A stretch of DNA of 64,000 bases from Pseudoglutamicibacter cumminsii (GTDB lineage Bacteria > Actinomycetota > Actinomycetes > Actinomycetales > Micrococcaceae). The translations under genes and the position numbers were made by a program. The notes under the pieces are model-generated. The model was not told the origin of the DNA. It searched no databases and saw nothing but the letters and a program-made list of their open reading frames with translations. The stretch is taken from the NCBI RefSeq assembly GCF_003143995.1, contig NZ_QFWG01000006.1:1-64000 (forward strand), read 5' to 3'. Positions 51,301-61,052 of this stretch are shown piece after piece (within the stretch, counting starts at the first letter, position 1; each line of letters starts with the position of its first letter).

Positions 51301-51387
51301 GCGTTAAGTCTCTCGCATTGCCGCGTTCAAGCCAACAAGCGGCTGGAGCCAACGAACGGTGCCAACCCCAACGAACCCGCGAACGCA

Positions 51388-51425
51388 GTTCGCCCCGGGT
51401 CTTCACGCGAAGACCCGGGGCGAAC
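51388..51425 (-). terminator. Terminator of the copper amine oxidase gene
   Basis: Perfect 17-base arms GTTCGCCCCGGGTCTTC and GAAGACCCGGGGCGAAC around ACGC lie 22 bases after the stop. Confidence 0.82.
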
Positions 51426-51447
51426 ATGAACTAATGCGAATCAGCCG

Positions 51448-53421
51448 CTAGTGGGAGCAACCGCATCCGGCGTCGTTGGAGTCGCTGCCGTCGGTCACGC
51501 AACACACCTGCTGCTTCTCTGGCGCAGGAACGTCCAGGACAGGGGAGCGGTCGAAGAAGCCGTCTGGGCGCAGCTTGAACCCGACCGTGTCGACCGGCAT
51601 GATCGGCCAGTCCTCAGGGCGTGGGAAGTGGGTCAGGCCGAAGGAGTGCCACACGACGTTCTGCTGGGTGTCGATGTCGCGGTCAGCTTCGATCCACTGC
51701 TTGATGCCGTGCTTACCCGGGTTCTGGTTCGGGTAGTCACCGGTCGGGTATTTCTCTTCCTTCGCGTAGCGGGTGACCCACAGTCCGTGGCACATCACGG
51801 TTGCGCGGCGGCCGATCGAGGAGTCCTCGTGGTCCGCCAAGAGCAGCGGCGTGCCGGCTGGGTGCAGCTTGTAGGCAACAGGGTGGCCCAAACGGTTGGT
51901 GGACTCTGGGTTGGAGATGACCCACGAACGGCCCACCGAGCTGTCCGGATCGCGTACCGCCTCAGATTCCTTGGTGAGCACGGTGCGCTTGCGGGTGAAC
52001 GCGTTACCGCGCGGGTTGTCCACGGACACCGGCACGCGCACGGCATCTTCTTCCTCGACGCGGGTTGGCCCGCCGTCGAGTGCGAAGTCGAGGCGTGCCG
52101 CGAACTGGTGCTGGTGGAACGGCGCACCCAGGCCTGGAGCGATTTCGCTGTTGTAGCGTGGGTCGCCCGTGTAGCCGGAGGTGAACACGATGCCGGTGGC
52201 TTTGGCCTCGAACTCGATGTTGCCGTCGAGGTAGAGGTACCAGTAGAAGCCGTAGTCGTAGTTACCAACGGTGGTGAAGATCGAGAACACCATGCGGCGG
52301 TTACGGCGGGTGTAGGCGGTGTCTGCCCACAGGTCGGTGTGCTTAGCGAGCAGCGAGTAGTCTTCCTCGTGCATGCAGATGCCGTTGGTGATGGTCACCG
52401 GGTTGCCGTCGTTGTCCGCGATGGTCGGGGACAGGTAGGTGATGTCGCCGAGGCAGTCGCAGCCGAGCTCGAGCGAGTTGGCGCACTGGCCGATGAGGTA
52501 CTCACCCGTGTCGAAGTAGTTCTGCCACGAGCGCACTGGGCTTGGGTCACCGTACGGGACCACCATCTCTGCGATGGATGCGCGGTTGAGGATGCGGCGG
52601 CGGCCCTTTACTGGGTCGTCGAAGCACACGTTGTGCAGCACGAGGCCGTCACGCATGTCGAAGCCGACGTCGAGGCTCCAGCGTTCCCATTCGACGTGGT
52701 TGCCGTTGGTCACGGTGAACGATGGACCCTCAGGCTGGGTGATGACGATCGGCTTCTGCGTTTCACGCAGCGGGTGCCCGGTGTCTTCCGGGGTCATGTA
52801 GTTGCCGTGATCTTCAGGGATTGGGTGATCGAAGAAGTCCAGGACCTGCATGACTTCCTTGTTACCCACATCGACGTAGGCGAGCAGACCTTCGATTGGG
52901 TGCGCCCAAGCGGAATCGGATTCGTGCTTCTGTACGAAAGCGAGGCCACGCAGAACACGCTTGCCAGCCTCTTCCGGGTATTCGAACACGCCGGCGGACA
53001 GCGGGGCTACACGAACGTCCTCGACCTTGAGCTCGCGCTTTTCGAGTGCCGCGATCCACTCGGGGTGGGTCGAGAGCAGCTCTTCCACGAGCGGGAACTC
53101 TTCAGCCAGGACCGGCAGCTCGCCGTATTCCTGGGTGTCGATTTCGTGGTGGCATTCAACGGTTCCGTTGGTCACGGAAACGGTCGCGTCGAAGGACTTC
53201 TGCTGTTCCGCGTCATACAGGAAGATGCGAACCAGACGGTTGACTGGGGCGTCCTCCGGCAAGTCGAAGTCAGGGTCGACGACGCCGATGTAGGCGAGGC
53301 GGGTTGCTTCGCTGAACTTGCCTGCTTCGCGCAGGATGCCCACGGCAGTTTCCACTTCTGCTGGGGTCAGCAGGGTGTGGTGCCCAGGGGTCGTGTTGGT
53401 TGGGGTGATGGTCTGCGACAT
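51448..53421 (-). CDS. tynA: Copper-containing (TPQ) primary amine oxidase
   Basis: This 657-residue copper amine oxidase contains the TPQ precursor Tyr388 in the NYDY motif (GNYDYGFYW), the catalytic base Asp304 in YFDTGEY and copper ligands His436/His438 in PFHQHQF, with a third His further on. It oxidises primary amines such as phenylethylamine, tyramine or histamine to aldehydes with release of ammonia and peroxide. ATG 53421 is chosen because GGAGAAAGC precedes it; the frame stays open to 54102 but there it is antisense to TetR. The C-terminal tail [18 protein letters not shown] is Cys-rich. It is divergent from TetR with a CRP-like site between. Confidence 0.92.
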   Translation of the reverse strand: MSQTITPTNTTPGHHTLLTPAEVETAVGILREAGKFSEATRLAYIGVVDPDFDLPEDAPVNRLVRIFLYDAEQQKSFDATVSVTNGTVECHHEIDTQEYGELPVLAEEFPLVEELLSTHPEWIAALEKRELKVEDVRVAPLSAGVFEYPEEAGKRVLRGLAFVQKHESDSAWAHPIEGLLAYVDVGNKEVMQVLDFFDHPIPEDHGNYMTPEDTGHPLRETQKPIVITQPEGPSFTVTNGNHVEWERWSLDVGFDMRDGLVLHNVCFDDPVKGRRRILNRASIAEMVVPYGDPSPVRSWQNYFDTGEYLIGQCANSLELGCDCLGDITYLSPTIADNDGNPVTITNGICMHEEDYSLLAKHTDLWADTAYTRRNRRMVFSIFTTVGNYDYGFYWYLYLDGNIEFEAKATGIVFTSGYTGDPRYNSEIAPGLGAPFHQHQFAARLDFALDGGPTRVEEEDAVRVPVSVDNPRGNAFTRKRTVLTKESEAVRDPDSSVGRSWVISNPESTNRLGHPVAYKLHPAGTPLLLADHEDSSIGRRATVMCHGLWVTRYAKEEKYPTGDYPNQNPGKHGIKQWIEADRDIDTQQNVVWHSFGLTHFPRPEDWPIMPVDTVGFKLRPDGFFDRSPVLDVPAPEKQQVCCVTDGSDSNDAGCGCSH

Positions 53422-53574
53422 GCTTTCTCCAATTCGACACGCGTGCGCCGGTGCGCCCGATGGCGTGGTTGGTGGTTTGTGAACCGGTGTCTGAACCGAG
53501 TGATGCTGGCTTGTGCATCGCGTGGGTTGAGCTTTCGTGGCACCCCACGTTTTTCTATACTTGTAGACGATAAA

Positions 53575-53590
53575 TGTGATTCGCATTACA
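53575..53590. promoter_or_regulatory. CRP/GlxR-like site between tynA and tetR
   Basis: TGTGA-TTCGCA-TTACA matches TGTGA-N6-TCACA at all but one base. It lies inside a longer imperfect palindrome bounded by ACTTGTA and TGCAAGT that could also bind the TetR protein. Confidence 0.45.
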
Positions 53591-53637
53591 TGCAAGTGAT
53601 CTGGACCAAATACTTTCCGAGCCGTTGAAGGACGCCC

Positions 53638-54267
53638 ATGCCGAAAGTCGTTGACCACCAAGCCCGCAGGGAACACATCGTCGATGCCGCATGGGCGCTC
53701 ATCGGGCGCGAAGGTTTCGAAGCGGCCACGATGCGGGACATCGCCGCTGAAGCCGGCTTCGCCAACGGAGCGATCAAGCCCTACTTTGCGAGCAAACAAA
53801 AACTCCTGGAAGCGGTCTATAAGTCCGCATTCGACCGCACCAATGATCGCGCCGACGTCGCGTGCGCGGACCTCGCCGGCCGCGCCGCGATCGAAGCATT
53901 TGCCCGAGAAGTCCTCCCGCTCACACGTGAGACCCGCAAAGAAGCCGCGGGCGTCGTCGCCTTCTGGGGTGCCGCAACCGACAGCCCGGAACTCAAAGCC
54001 ATTCACGAACGCTCGATGACCGCCTGGCGCAAACGCATCGCCGCGTGGTTCATCGAAGCGCAAGATGCCGGTGAGTTCGCGCCCTCCCAGGATCCGCGCC
54101 AAGCCGCCGATGCGCTCGTGACCTTCATGCTCGGGGCGCAGGTCGTGCTCACCATGGAGCCGCAGAACGCGCTCCCTGACATGCTGACCGCGCAGCTCGA
54201 GATGCTCCTCGATGGCTTCGCCCGCGACTCTGATCTAACCCGTGACATTGCCCCGGTAACGGCGTAG
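53638..54267 (+). CDS. TetR-family regulator of the amine oxidase region
   Basis: A 209-residue TetR/BetI-like protein with helix-turn-helix [23 protein letters not shown] at about residues 28-50 and a helical ligand domain. AAGGA precedes ATG 53638. It is divergent from tynA and 12 bases upstream of an AraC gene on the same strand, so it likely represses tynA and itself in response to an amine (inference). Confidence 0.87.
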   Translation: MPKVVDHQARREHIVDAAWALIGREGFEAATMRDIAAEAGFANGAIKPYFASKQKLLEAVYKSAFDRTNDRADVACADLAGRAAIEAFAREVLPLTRETRKEAAGVVAFWGAATDSPELKAIHERSMTAWRKRIAAWFIEAQDAGEFAPSQDPRQAADALVTFMLGAQVVLTMEPQNALPDMLTAQLEMLLDGFARDSDLTRDIAPVTA

Positions 54268-54279
54268 ATTGAGCCCAAT

Positions 54280-55263
54280 ATGTTGTACACGTCACGTTTG
54301 CAGGGCGCAATCACGCGCTCGCCGGTAGCCCGCTCCTTCGGGGAATGGCAGCGGGCGTCTTCGCAAGCCTTCGTGCCGTTGCATGCCCACGCAACACGTG
54401 CCGGAAACTTCACCGCCAAGCTCGCGAGCTTCCAGCACACCGCGGCGTCGGCCATCCGCATCGACGCATCCGCGCACGCCGTGGAGCGAACCCCGGAACT
54501 GATTGCCGCGGGCGGGGGAGGGATGCTCAAGTTCACCCTCCAGGAAACGGGGCGTTCCTACCTGATCCAGGGTGGTCGCGAGCTCGAACTCACCCCCGGG
54601 CGGCTCGCGGTCTATGACACCTCCAAGCCGTACACGATGGTCGTCGAGGACGATTCGAGCATGCTCATCGTGATGCTCCCGTACGCTCGCCTGTCCGCGC
54701 CGGCCCGCGACCTGACTGCGTTGGCCCTCGGTGAAGACGGCGGAATGGCCGATGTTGTGGCCCCTTTGCTCACGGGACTTTCGCACCGCATTGCACGGCA
54801 AGGCTCTGCCGCGGCTGGCCGGCGCGATGCCGCGGGGCTTGCCGCTCTGTGTGCGCACTCTGTGGGGTTGATTGATGCGATGTGCCTCGAGCAGGCCGAG
54901 CGGGACTTCGGCAGGGACGCTGTTGAAGGTTCCGCTTTGGCGGCGGTCCGCGCCACGATCGAATCGAAGTTGCGCGACCCGTCGCTGACCCCTTCAACGC
55001 TTGCTCAGTTGCACTTCATGTCGTTGCGGCAGCTGTACACGGTCTTCGAGCCCATGGGCGTTCCCGTCGCGACGTGGATCCGAACCCGCCGGCTCGAAGA
55101 GGCGCGCAAGGAAATCCAAGACCCCGCGCTGGCGGGAGTTCCGGTATCGCATATTGGTGCGCGCTGGGGATTCCCTGACGCTGCGCATTTTTCCCGAGCG
55201 TTCAAGGCTGAGTTCCGGCAGACGCCTTCGCAAGCGCGCGAAGCCGCGCGGTTGGCTGGCTAG
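54280..55263 (+). CDS. AraC-family activator
   Basis: A 327-residue regulator with an AraC-binding-like cupin half (about 1-200) resembling the FeaR/NahR-like ligand domains. The C-terminal double helix-turn-helix reads TPSTLAQLHFMSLRQLYTVFEPMGVPVATWIRTRRLEEARKE and VSHIGARWGFPDAAHFSRAFKAEF (about 230-320). FeaR-type activators control aromatic amine oxidase genes, which fits the location beside tynA. It is co-oriented with tetR (12 bases apart) and precedes the APC permease and aldehyde dehydrogenase genes. Confidence 0.85.
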   Translation: MLYTSRLQGAITRSPVARSFGEWQRASSQAFVPLHAHATRAGNFTAKLASFQHTAASAIRIDASAHAVERTPELIAAGGGGMLKFTLQETGRSYLIQGGRELELTPGRLAVYDTSKPYTMVVEDDSSMLIVMLPYARLSAPARDLTALALGEDGGMADVVAPLLTGLSHRIARQGSAAAGRRDAAGLAALCAHSVGLIDAMCLEQAERDFGRDAVEGSALAAVRATIESKLRDPSLTPSTLAQLHFMSLRQLYTVFEPMGVPVATWIRTRRLEEARKEIQDPALAGVPVSHIGARWGFPDAAHFSRAFKAEFRQTPSQAREAARLAG

Positions 55264-55398
55264 CGCTCAAGCTATACGCCCGCGGCGGTCTGCTGGCCGT
55301 GCACACATTCAAGCTGTGCATGCATTCAATAACTCTGCACAAAAACGCAAGGTGCGTGCACGGGAATACTAGATGGCAGGAACTCGCGCGAGCATGAT

Positions 55399-55414
55399 GG
55401 TGAGCCACATCACA
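55399..55414. promoter_or_regulatory. CRP/GlxR-like site before the second APC permease
   Basis: GGTGA-GCCACA-TCACA differs from TGTGA-N6-TCACA at the first two bases, with the dyad otherwise kept. It lies 73 bases before the start codon. Confidence 0.35.
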
Positions 55415-55487
55415 TATCGTTCCTGGGTGGCTGCGGGACCTCTGTACCGGAACGTCTCTCGGCCCCATTTTCACAGTGAGGTGCCAC

Positions 55488-57023
55488 ATGACCGCTGAAA
55501 CCACGGGGTCAGCTACGCCAGCGCCAGCGCAAAACAACCCAGCGCAACAGAGCGTCCGGCCGCCAGCATCCAAGCGCATCGGAACCTTCTCGCTCGCGCT
55601 CATGATTATCGCGGCGTCCGCGCCGCTCACCGTGCTCGCGGGCGGTGTCAGCTCTAACTACGGCGTGACCGGCCTGCTCGGTGTTCCGCTGAGCTTCCTT
55701 ATCCTCGGCGTGATCCTTGCGCTGTTCGCGGTCGGCTATGCCGCGCTCTCCGCGCGTGTCCGCACCGCCGGCGCGTTCTACGCCTACGTAGCCCGCGGGC
55801 TCGGCCGCGTGACCGGCGTCTCCGCGGCATGGGTCGCGCTGCTCGCATATAACGCGATGCAGGTCGGCATCTACGGCATGTTCGGGTTCGCGTCCGCGGA
55901 CACCTTCAACGCACTCTTCGGTATCGACGTCCCATGGTGGGTCTACGCCCTAGCCGGTTGGGTGCTCGTGGGTATCCTCGGCGTCAACTCGGTTGACCTT
56001 TCCGCTAAGGTCCTCGGCGTCCTCGTCATCATCGAGTTCATCATCGTGTTCGCCTACGACTTCTTCGCAGTCATCGACGCCCCGGCCGGCCTCTCCGCTG
56101 ACGGCTTCATGCTCGGAGATCTGTTCGCGCCAGGTGTTGGCGCGGTCCTCGCGTTCTCGATGGCCGCGTTCATGGGCTTCGAATCCGGATCTGTCTACGT
56201 TGAAGAGGTCAAGGACCCAGAGAACACGGTCCGCCGCGCAACCTTCGGCGCCGTGATCGCTGTAGCGATCTTCTACGCGGTCTCCGCATGGGCCATGATC
56301 ATGGTCCTCACCCCGGAAAAGACCGTCGCAGAAGCCGGCGAACAAGGCCCGGGTGTTGTGTTCTCGCTGTTCAGCGCGCACATCCCGAACAGCCTCGTGG
56401 TTTTCGCGCAGGTCATGTTCGTGACCTCGCTCATCGCAGCCCTCATCTCGTTCCACAACGTCGTGGCGCGCTACCTGCGTACCCTAGCGCGTGAAGGCGC
56501 GATGCCTAAGTTCCTCGCGATCTCACTCGGCCGCGGCCAGGCGCCAGCGCTCGGCTCGATCTGCCAGTCCTCGATCGCGCTCGCCGTACTCATCGTCTTC
56601 GCGATCGCCGGCTCCGGATCTGAAGATCCGATTATGTTCCCGGTCGTGACGCTGTTCACGTGGCTCACCAACGTCGGGTCCTTCGGCCTCATCGCGCTCA
56701 TGGCACTCACGAGCTTCGCGGCGATGGCCTACCTGGGAACCAACGCCCCGGAAGCCTCGATGTGGACCAGGTTCGTTGCGCCGCTGCTTGCGGGACTCAG
56801 CCTGAGTGGTGTCGTGGTGCTCATCATCACGAACTTCTCGTTCCTCGTCGGCATCTCCGAAACCAGCCCGCTCAACTGGATCCTGCCGGGCCTCGTGGTT
56901 CTCGCAGCGCTCTTCGGCGGAATCTGGGCGGCGTGGCTGCGTTCAGCTCGCCCTGAGCGTTACCTCAAGCTCGGTGGCGGTGAGGCCGCAGAGCTCGAAT
57001 GGGAGCCAACAGAACGGAACTGA
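55488..57023 (+). CDS. APC-family amine/amino acid permease
   Basis: A 511-residue APC transporter. Helix 1 holds FSLALMIIAASAPLTVLAGGV (about 32-52) with the G-rich loop, RTAGAFYAYVARGLGRVTG marks helix 3, and AFMGFESGSVYVEEVKDPENTVRRA (about 225-249) is the helix 6 region with its conserved F-G-E. The start ATG 55488 follows GAGG; an in-frame GTG at 55476 is not needed. It lies between AraC and an aldehyde dehydrogenase gene, so it probably imports the amine oxidised by TynA or the flavin oxidase. Confidence 0.87.
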   Translation: MTAETTGSATPAPAQNNPAQQSVRPPASKRIGTFSLALMIIAASAPLTVLAGGVSSNYGVTGLLGVPLSFLILGVILALFAVGYAALSARVRTAGAFYAYVARGLGRVTGVSAAWVALLAYNAMQVGIYGMFGFASADTFNALFGIDVPWWVYALAGWVLVGILGVNSVDLSAKVLGVLVIIEFIIVFAYDFFAVIDAPAGLSADGFMLGDLFAPGVGAVLAFSMAAFMGFESGSVYVEEVKDPENTVRRATFGAVIAVAIFYAVSAWAMIMVLTPEKTVAEAGEQGPGVVFSLFSAHIPNSLVVFAQVMFVTSLIAALISFHNVVARYLRTLAREGAMPKFLAISLGRGQAPALGSICQSSIALAVLIVFAIAGSGSEDPIMFPVVTLFTWLTNVGSFGLIALMALTSFAAMAYLGTNAPEASMWTRFVAPLLAGLSLSGVVVLIITNFSFLVGISETSPLNWILPGLVVLAALFGGIWAAWLRSARPERYLKLGGGEAAELEWEPTERN

Positions 57024-57179
57024 AGCCACAACTGAACTAGCAACCGAACTGAATCCCCCATCGTCCATCCAACCGAATCGACCTTCCCGCACGGCGCGGG
57101 ATAGGTTTAAACACATAGATGTGAGCTGCGCCTCACCAAGGCGAGCTTTACACACAGCCTCATACACACAAGGAGTGTC

Positions 57180-58610
57180 ATGACTGCAGAAAACGTCACC
57201 TACGCAACCGCCGAAGAGCTTCGCGCAGCGTTCGACCTTCCAACCGAAGGTCGCGAAATCAAGGACCCAGCGACCGGCGAACTTGTCGGCTACGCGCCAG
57301 AGCCAACCGTTGAGGACCTCGACCGCGCAGTGGTCAAGGCACGCGAGGCGCAGAAGGCCTGGGCCGCTAAGTCCATCGAGGACCGCACCAACGTCATGAT
57401 GGCGGTCGCCGATGCGCTCGACGAGAACGCTGAACAGCTCGCTCAGTTGCTCTCCCGCGAGCAGGGTAAGCCGCTCAACGGCCCGAACGCTCGCTTCGAG
57501 GTCGGCGCGTGCTCCGCTTGGTTGCGTGCAACCGCCGCGATCGAGGTCAAGCCAGAGGTCCTGTTCGACGACGAATCCGGTAAGGCTGAACTGCACTGGC
57601 GCCCGCTCGGCGTGGTTGGCGCTGTTGGCCCGTGGAACTGGCCGATGATGATCACGATGTGGCAGATCGCGCCGAACCTCAAGATGGGTAACGCTACTGT
57701 CATCAAGCCTTCCGAGTACACCCCGCTTTCGGTGCTCGCGATGGTTAACGTCATGAACCGCGTCCTGCCTGAGGGCCTCGTTCAGGTCATCGCTGGTGGT
57801 CGCGACGTGGGTGAGGCGTTCACCGCCCACAAGGACATCGATAAGATCATGTTCACCGGTTCGATCGAAACCGGTAAGGCTATCGCTAAGGCGTCCGCTG
57901 AAACCCTCAAGCGCGTAACCCTTGAGCTCGGCGGTAACGACGCCGGCATCGTGCTCGATGACGTCGACCCAGCTGCGATCGCTCAGGACTTGTTCTGGGG
58001 CGCGTTCATCAACACTGGCCAGACCTGTGCGGCACTCAAGCGTCTCTACGTACCTGACTCGATCTACGACGAGGTTGTCGAGGAACTGCGCAAGGTCGCT
58101 GAAGCGATGCCGATGGGTGTTGGCCTGGGCGAGGAGAACGTGCTCGGCCCACTGCAGAACCAGATGCAGCTCGACATCGTCAAGCGCTTGGTTCAGGCCG
58201 CTAAGGACAGCGGCGCCCGCATCGTAACCGGCGGCGAGGAACGCCCAGCGGACGAAGCTGGCTTCTTCTACCCAACGACCCTGGTTGCCGACATCGACAA
58301 CGACAACCCGCTCGTCGCTGAAGAACAGTTCGGCCCGGCTCTGCCGATCATCCGCTACACGGATATTGAGGAAGCCATCGAGATGGCGAACGGCCTCGAG
58401 GTCGGCCTGGGCTCGTCTGTATGGTCCTCGAACCGCGAGCGCGCCCTTGAGGTCGCTAACCGCCTCGAAGCTGGCACCACGTGGATCAACAAGCACGGCG
58501 CGATCGACCCTCGCATGCCGTTCGGTGGCGCTAAGCAGTCCGGTTACGGCGTCGAGTTCGCGATGGAAGGCCTCAAGGAAGTCGCACAGCCACACGTGAT
58601 CAACTACTGA
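57180..58610 (+). CDS. NAD-dependent aldehyde dehydrogenase
   Basis: This 476-residue aldehyde dehydrogenase has Cys283 in NTGQTCAALKR, Glu249 in ELGGNDAGIV, cofactor motif GPWNWPMMITMW (about 150-161), FTGSIETGKAIA (about 223-234) and the C-terminal MPFGGAKQSGYGVEFAMEGLKEV. It would oxidise the aldehyde released by the amine oxidases (phenylacetaldehyde, 4-aminobutanal or similar) to the acid. AAGGAG precedes ATG 57180. It stands 156 bases after the permease and ends at a hairpin with a T-rich tail. Confidence 0.88.
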   Translation: MTAENVTYATAEELRAAFDLPTEGREIKDPATGELVGYAPEPTVEDLDRAVVKAREAQKAWAAKSIEDRTNVMMAVADALDENAEQLAQLLSREQGKPLNGPNARFEVGACSAWLRATAAIEVKPEVLFDDESGKAELHWRPLGVVGAVGPWNWPMMITMWQIAPNLKMGNATVIKPSEYTPLSVLAMVNVMNRVLPEGLVQVIAGGRDVGEAFTAHKDIDKIMFTGSIETGKAIAKASAETLKRVTLELGGNDAGIVLDDVDPAAIAQDLFWGAFINTGQTCAALKRLYVPDSIYDEVVEELRKVAEAMPMGVGLGEENVLGPLQNQMQLDIVKRLVQAAKDSGARIVTGGEERPADEAGFFYPTTLVADIDNDNPLVAEEQFGPALPIIRYTDIEEAIEMANGLEVGLGSSVWSSNRERALEVANRLEAGTTWINKHGAIDPRMPFGGAKQSGYGVEFAMEGLKEVAQPHVINY

Positions 58611-58671
58611 TTGCGGCGGCGCCGCGGCGCCGGGGTGGCTCTACCCCTGGGTGTCGTATGTAGGCGTTTCT

Positions 58672-58717
58672 GAGAGGGGTTTTGGGGTGCCTTGCGGGGC
58701 GTCCTAAAACCCCTCTC
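58672..58717 (+). terminator. Terminator of the aldehyde dehydrogenase gene
   Basis: GAGAGGGGTTTT (58672-58683) pairs perfectly with AAAACCCCTCTC (58706-58717), with partial inner pairing, followed by TGTGTTTCTT. Confidence 0.82.
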
Positions 58718-58886
58718 TGTGTTTCTTGCATGATTCAGCTTTGCGTCACACAGATTGGAAACGTGACCAAGAGCATAAAAGTAGTGGAATTATGAGTAGA
58801 ATTAGGTTGCATCAAGAACAGTTCGTCCAAAGAAAACGGCACAATGTCGTCAATCTTTCGTATCTGGCTGATCTTTGATTACTTTC

Positions 58887-58902
58887 TGTGACAAAGTTCA
58901 CA
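58887..58902 (+). promoter_or_regulatory. Perfect CRP/GlxR-like box before the ABC importer operon
   Basis: TGTGA-CAAAGT-TCACA is an exact TGTGA-N6-TCACA match, 36 bases before the start codon. That close position would suit repression or autoregulation if the promoter is upstream. Confidence 0.6.
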
Positions 58903-58938
58903 TCACACTCTCATCTTTGACATGACGGGAAGAAAACC

Positions 58939-59922
58939 ATGAAGCGTACTCGCGCAACATCCCTCGCGGCTGTAGCCGCAATTGCAGCTCTCGGTTTGTC
59001 TGCCTGCTCCGGCGACGATTCCAACGGCGGCGGCTCCAACGGTGGCGAAAAGAAGAAGGTCGACATCGTCCAGTTCGTTAAGCACCCGTCGCTCGACGCA
59101 GCTAACGAAGGCTTCAAGAAGGGCCTCAAGGACAACGGCATCGACGCCGAGGTCAAGGAATACAACGCACAGGGCGAAGCCGCTAACAACGCCCAGATCG
59201 GTTCCCAGATCTCGACCGGTAAGTCCGACCTGATCCTCGCTATCGCAACCCCAAGCGCGCAGGTCCTCTCGCAGGCCGTCAAGGATCGTCCGATCCTCTT
59301 CACCGCGGTCACCGACCCAGTTGACGCTAAGCTCGTCGACTCGCTCGAAAAGCCAGGCAAGAACGTCACCGGTACTTCGGATGCGAACCCAGTTGAAGAG
59401 CAGCTCGAACTGCTCAAGCAGATCAACCCAGACGCTAAGAAGATCGGTATCGTCTACTCCTCAGCAGAGCAGAACTCCAAGGTTCAGGTTGAGTGGGCTA
59501 AGGAAGCCGCAACCAAGCTCGGCATGACCGTTGAAGCCAAGGCAATCTCCGCATCCTCCGAGGTATCCCAGGCTGCAACCTCCCTCAACGTTGACGCGTT
59601 CTACGTGCCAACCGACAACATGGTCGTTGCATCCCTCGAGTCCCTCCTGAAGGTCGCAGAGAACAAGAAGATCCCAACCATCGCGGCAGAAGGTGACTCC
59701 GTCAAGCGCGGCGCAACCGCAACCGTCGGCATCAACTACATGAAGCTCGGCGAACAGACCGGCGCGATGGCCGCGAAGGTCCTCAAGGGCGAAGCGAAGC
59801 CAGAAGAGATGGCTGTCGAAACTCAGTCGGAATACGACGTCTACGTCAACGAGACCGCAGCTAAGAAGGCCGGAATCGAACTTCCGAAGGACCTCGTCGA
59901 CAAGGCAGCCGAAAAGTACTGA
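58939..59922 (+). CDS. TrpX-like ABC transporter substrate-binding lipoprotein
   Basis: A 327-residue binding protein of the PF04392 family. The lipobox is LSACSG (Cys about 23), followed by a Gly/Asn/Ser linker and then VDIVQFVKHPSLDAANEGFKKGL. The hinge motifs FTAVTDPVDAKLV (about 118-130) and KKIGIVYSSAEQNS (about 165-178) follow. Relatives include TrpX and TyrX of tryptophan/tyrosine importers. It is secreted and lipid-anchored, and feeds the permease and ATPase encoded next. GGAAG precedes ATG 58939. The ligand is unknown; an aromatic amino acid or amine fits the context. Confidence 0.87.
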   Translation: MKRTRATSLAAVAAIAALGLSACSGDDSNGGGSNGGEKKKVDIVQFVKHPSLDAANEGFKKGLKDNGIDAEVKEYNAQGEAANNAQIGSQISTGKSDLILAIATPSAQVLSQAVKDRPILFTAVTDPVDAKLVDSLEKPGKNVTGTSDANPVEEQLELLKQINPDAKKIGIVYSSAEQNSKVQVEWAKEAATKLGMTVEAKAISASSEVSQAATSLNVDAFYVPTDNMVVASLESLLKVAENKKIPTIAAEGDSVKRGATATVGINYMKLGEQTGAMAAKVLKGEAKPEEMAVETQSEYDVYVNETAAKKAGIELPKDLVDKAAEKY

Positions 59923-60070
59923 TCCACCCACGGATCACTCAAAACCCTGACGTGAAGCCCAGCGCACGCCACGCTTCACCGAAGACAACAGCGGCGGTGC
60001 AGGGAGCAGTACACAGCCCTCTGCACCGCCGAACTGTGAGAACACCACCACGCATGCAGGAGCACACACC

Positions 60071-61042
60071 ATGTTTTTCAGCGACATGCTGGCTCAGCTA
60101 CCCTCCGGAACGGAGCTTGGGCTGATCTACGGCATCGCAGCCCTCGGGGTCTACCTGACCTTCCGTGTCCTCGGTTTCCCTGACCTCACCGTCGACGGTT
60201 CTTTCACGACCGGCGGCGCAACCGCAGCCGCCGCGATCGTCGCAGGCGTGCCCCCATGGCTCGCAATGCTCATGGCATTCGGCGCGGGCGCTATCGCAGG
60301 CTCGCTCACCGGCATCCTGCACACCAAGGGCAAGATCGATGGCCTGCTCGCGTCCATCATCATGATGATTGCGTTGTACTCGATCAACCTGCACATCATG
60401 GGGAACTCCGCAGCCAAGCCACTGCTCGGTGAAACCACCATGCTGACCCCGCTCGAAGAAAACGGCCTTCTGCGCGACAACTGGGTCGGTTCCGGTCTGT
60501 TGCTCGTAGGCGTTCTCGCGGTCTCATTCGTCCTCATCTGGTTCCTGCACACCCGCACCGGCCTCGCGCTGCGTGCAACCGGTAACAACAGCCAGATGGC
60601 AACCTCGTTCCGCGTCAACACGGACAACCAGAAGATCCTCGGCCTCGCGATCTCGAACGGCCTCGTCGCAGTCTCGGGTGCATTCCTGGCCCAGTACCAG
60701 TCGATCGCAGACGCCACGATGGGTATTGGTCTGATCGTGATCGGTCTGGCCTCCGTTATCGTCGGTCAGGCGATCTTCGGTCAGCGCCGCGTATGGCAGG
60801 CAGTCCTCGCGTGTGTTGCCGGTTCGATCCTCTACCGCTGGGTTCTGCAGATCGCACTCGGCGCGGGCCTCCCAGCATCGGACATGAAGCTTGCATCCGC
60901 GGTCCTCGTCGTCATCGCGTTGCTGCTGCCACGCCTCGAAATCTTCAAGAAGATGAAGGGCCGCAAGCTCCGCCGCGAACAAACGGAAGCTGAAGCCGGA
61001 CTTCCAGACGACGCTGACACCCCAGCTAAGGCCAAGGCATAA
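60071..61042 (+). CDS. ABC transporter permease (BPD_transp_2, TrpY-like)
   Basis: A 323-residue permease with about nine hydrophobic segments. It shows LGLIYGIAALGVYLTFRVLGFPDLTVDGSFTTGG near the N-terminus and GLALRATGNNSQMATSFRVN (about 160-180), the coupling loop of this permease class. A basic and acidic cytosolic tail ends the protein. AGGAGCACACACC precedes ATG 60071. It sits between its binding protein and ATPase genes, making a complete importer. Confidence 0.88.
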   Translation: MFFSDMLAQLPSGTELGLIYGIAALGVYLTFRVLGFPDLTVDGSFTTGGATAAAAIVAGVPPWLAMLMAFGAGAIAGSLTGILHTKGKIDGLLASIIMMIALYSINLHIMGNSAAKPLLGETTMLTPLEENGLLRDNWVGSGLLLVGVLAVSFVLIWFLHTRTGLALRATGNNSQMATSFRVNTDNQKILGLAISNGLVAVSGAFLAQYQSIADATMGIGLIVIGLASVIVGQAIFGQRRVWQAVLACVAGSILYRWVLQIALGAGLPASDMKLASAVLVVIALLLPRLEIFKKMKGRKLRREQTEAEAGLPDDADTPAKAKA

Positions 61043-61052
61043 GGAGAGACAC

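Larger units (their letters stand above)
58611..58938. other. Intergenic region with terminator and ABC-operon promoter
   Basis: 328 bases without a gene. The left part holds the aldehyde dehydrogenase terminator. From about 58730 the sequence turns AT-rich and should carry the promoter of the ABC operon. It includes an interrupted dyad GTCAC-N13-GTGAC (about 58745-58767) and a perfect CRP-like box at 58887-58902. I saw no T-box or riboswitch structure. Confidence 0.5.

Noticed and set aside
51451-53628. 725-codon plus-strand frame opposite the copper amine oxidase
   Set aside because: Longer than the real gene, but no recognisable motif; the minus strand carries NYDY, HQH and YFDTGEY.
53422-54102. 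N-terminal extension of the copper amine oxidase frame
   Set aside because: The extra 227 codons are antisense to a sound TetR gene and to the intergenic operator; ATG 53421 has its own ribosome site.
57120-57140. TGTGAGC-like CRP half-site before the second aldehyde dehydrogenase
   Set aside because: The second half is shifted by one base and ends TCACC; too weak to list as a site.
56943-58595. 550-codon minus-strand frame opposite the aldehyde dehydrogenase
   Set aside because: Antisense artefact; the plus strand has the catalytic Cys and Glu motifs.
58740-58938. Possible T-box or riboswitch before the TrpX-like operon
   Set aside because: I looked for paired stems and a conserved T-box-like sequence and found only the CRP-like dyad and a loose GTCAC/GTGAC repeat.
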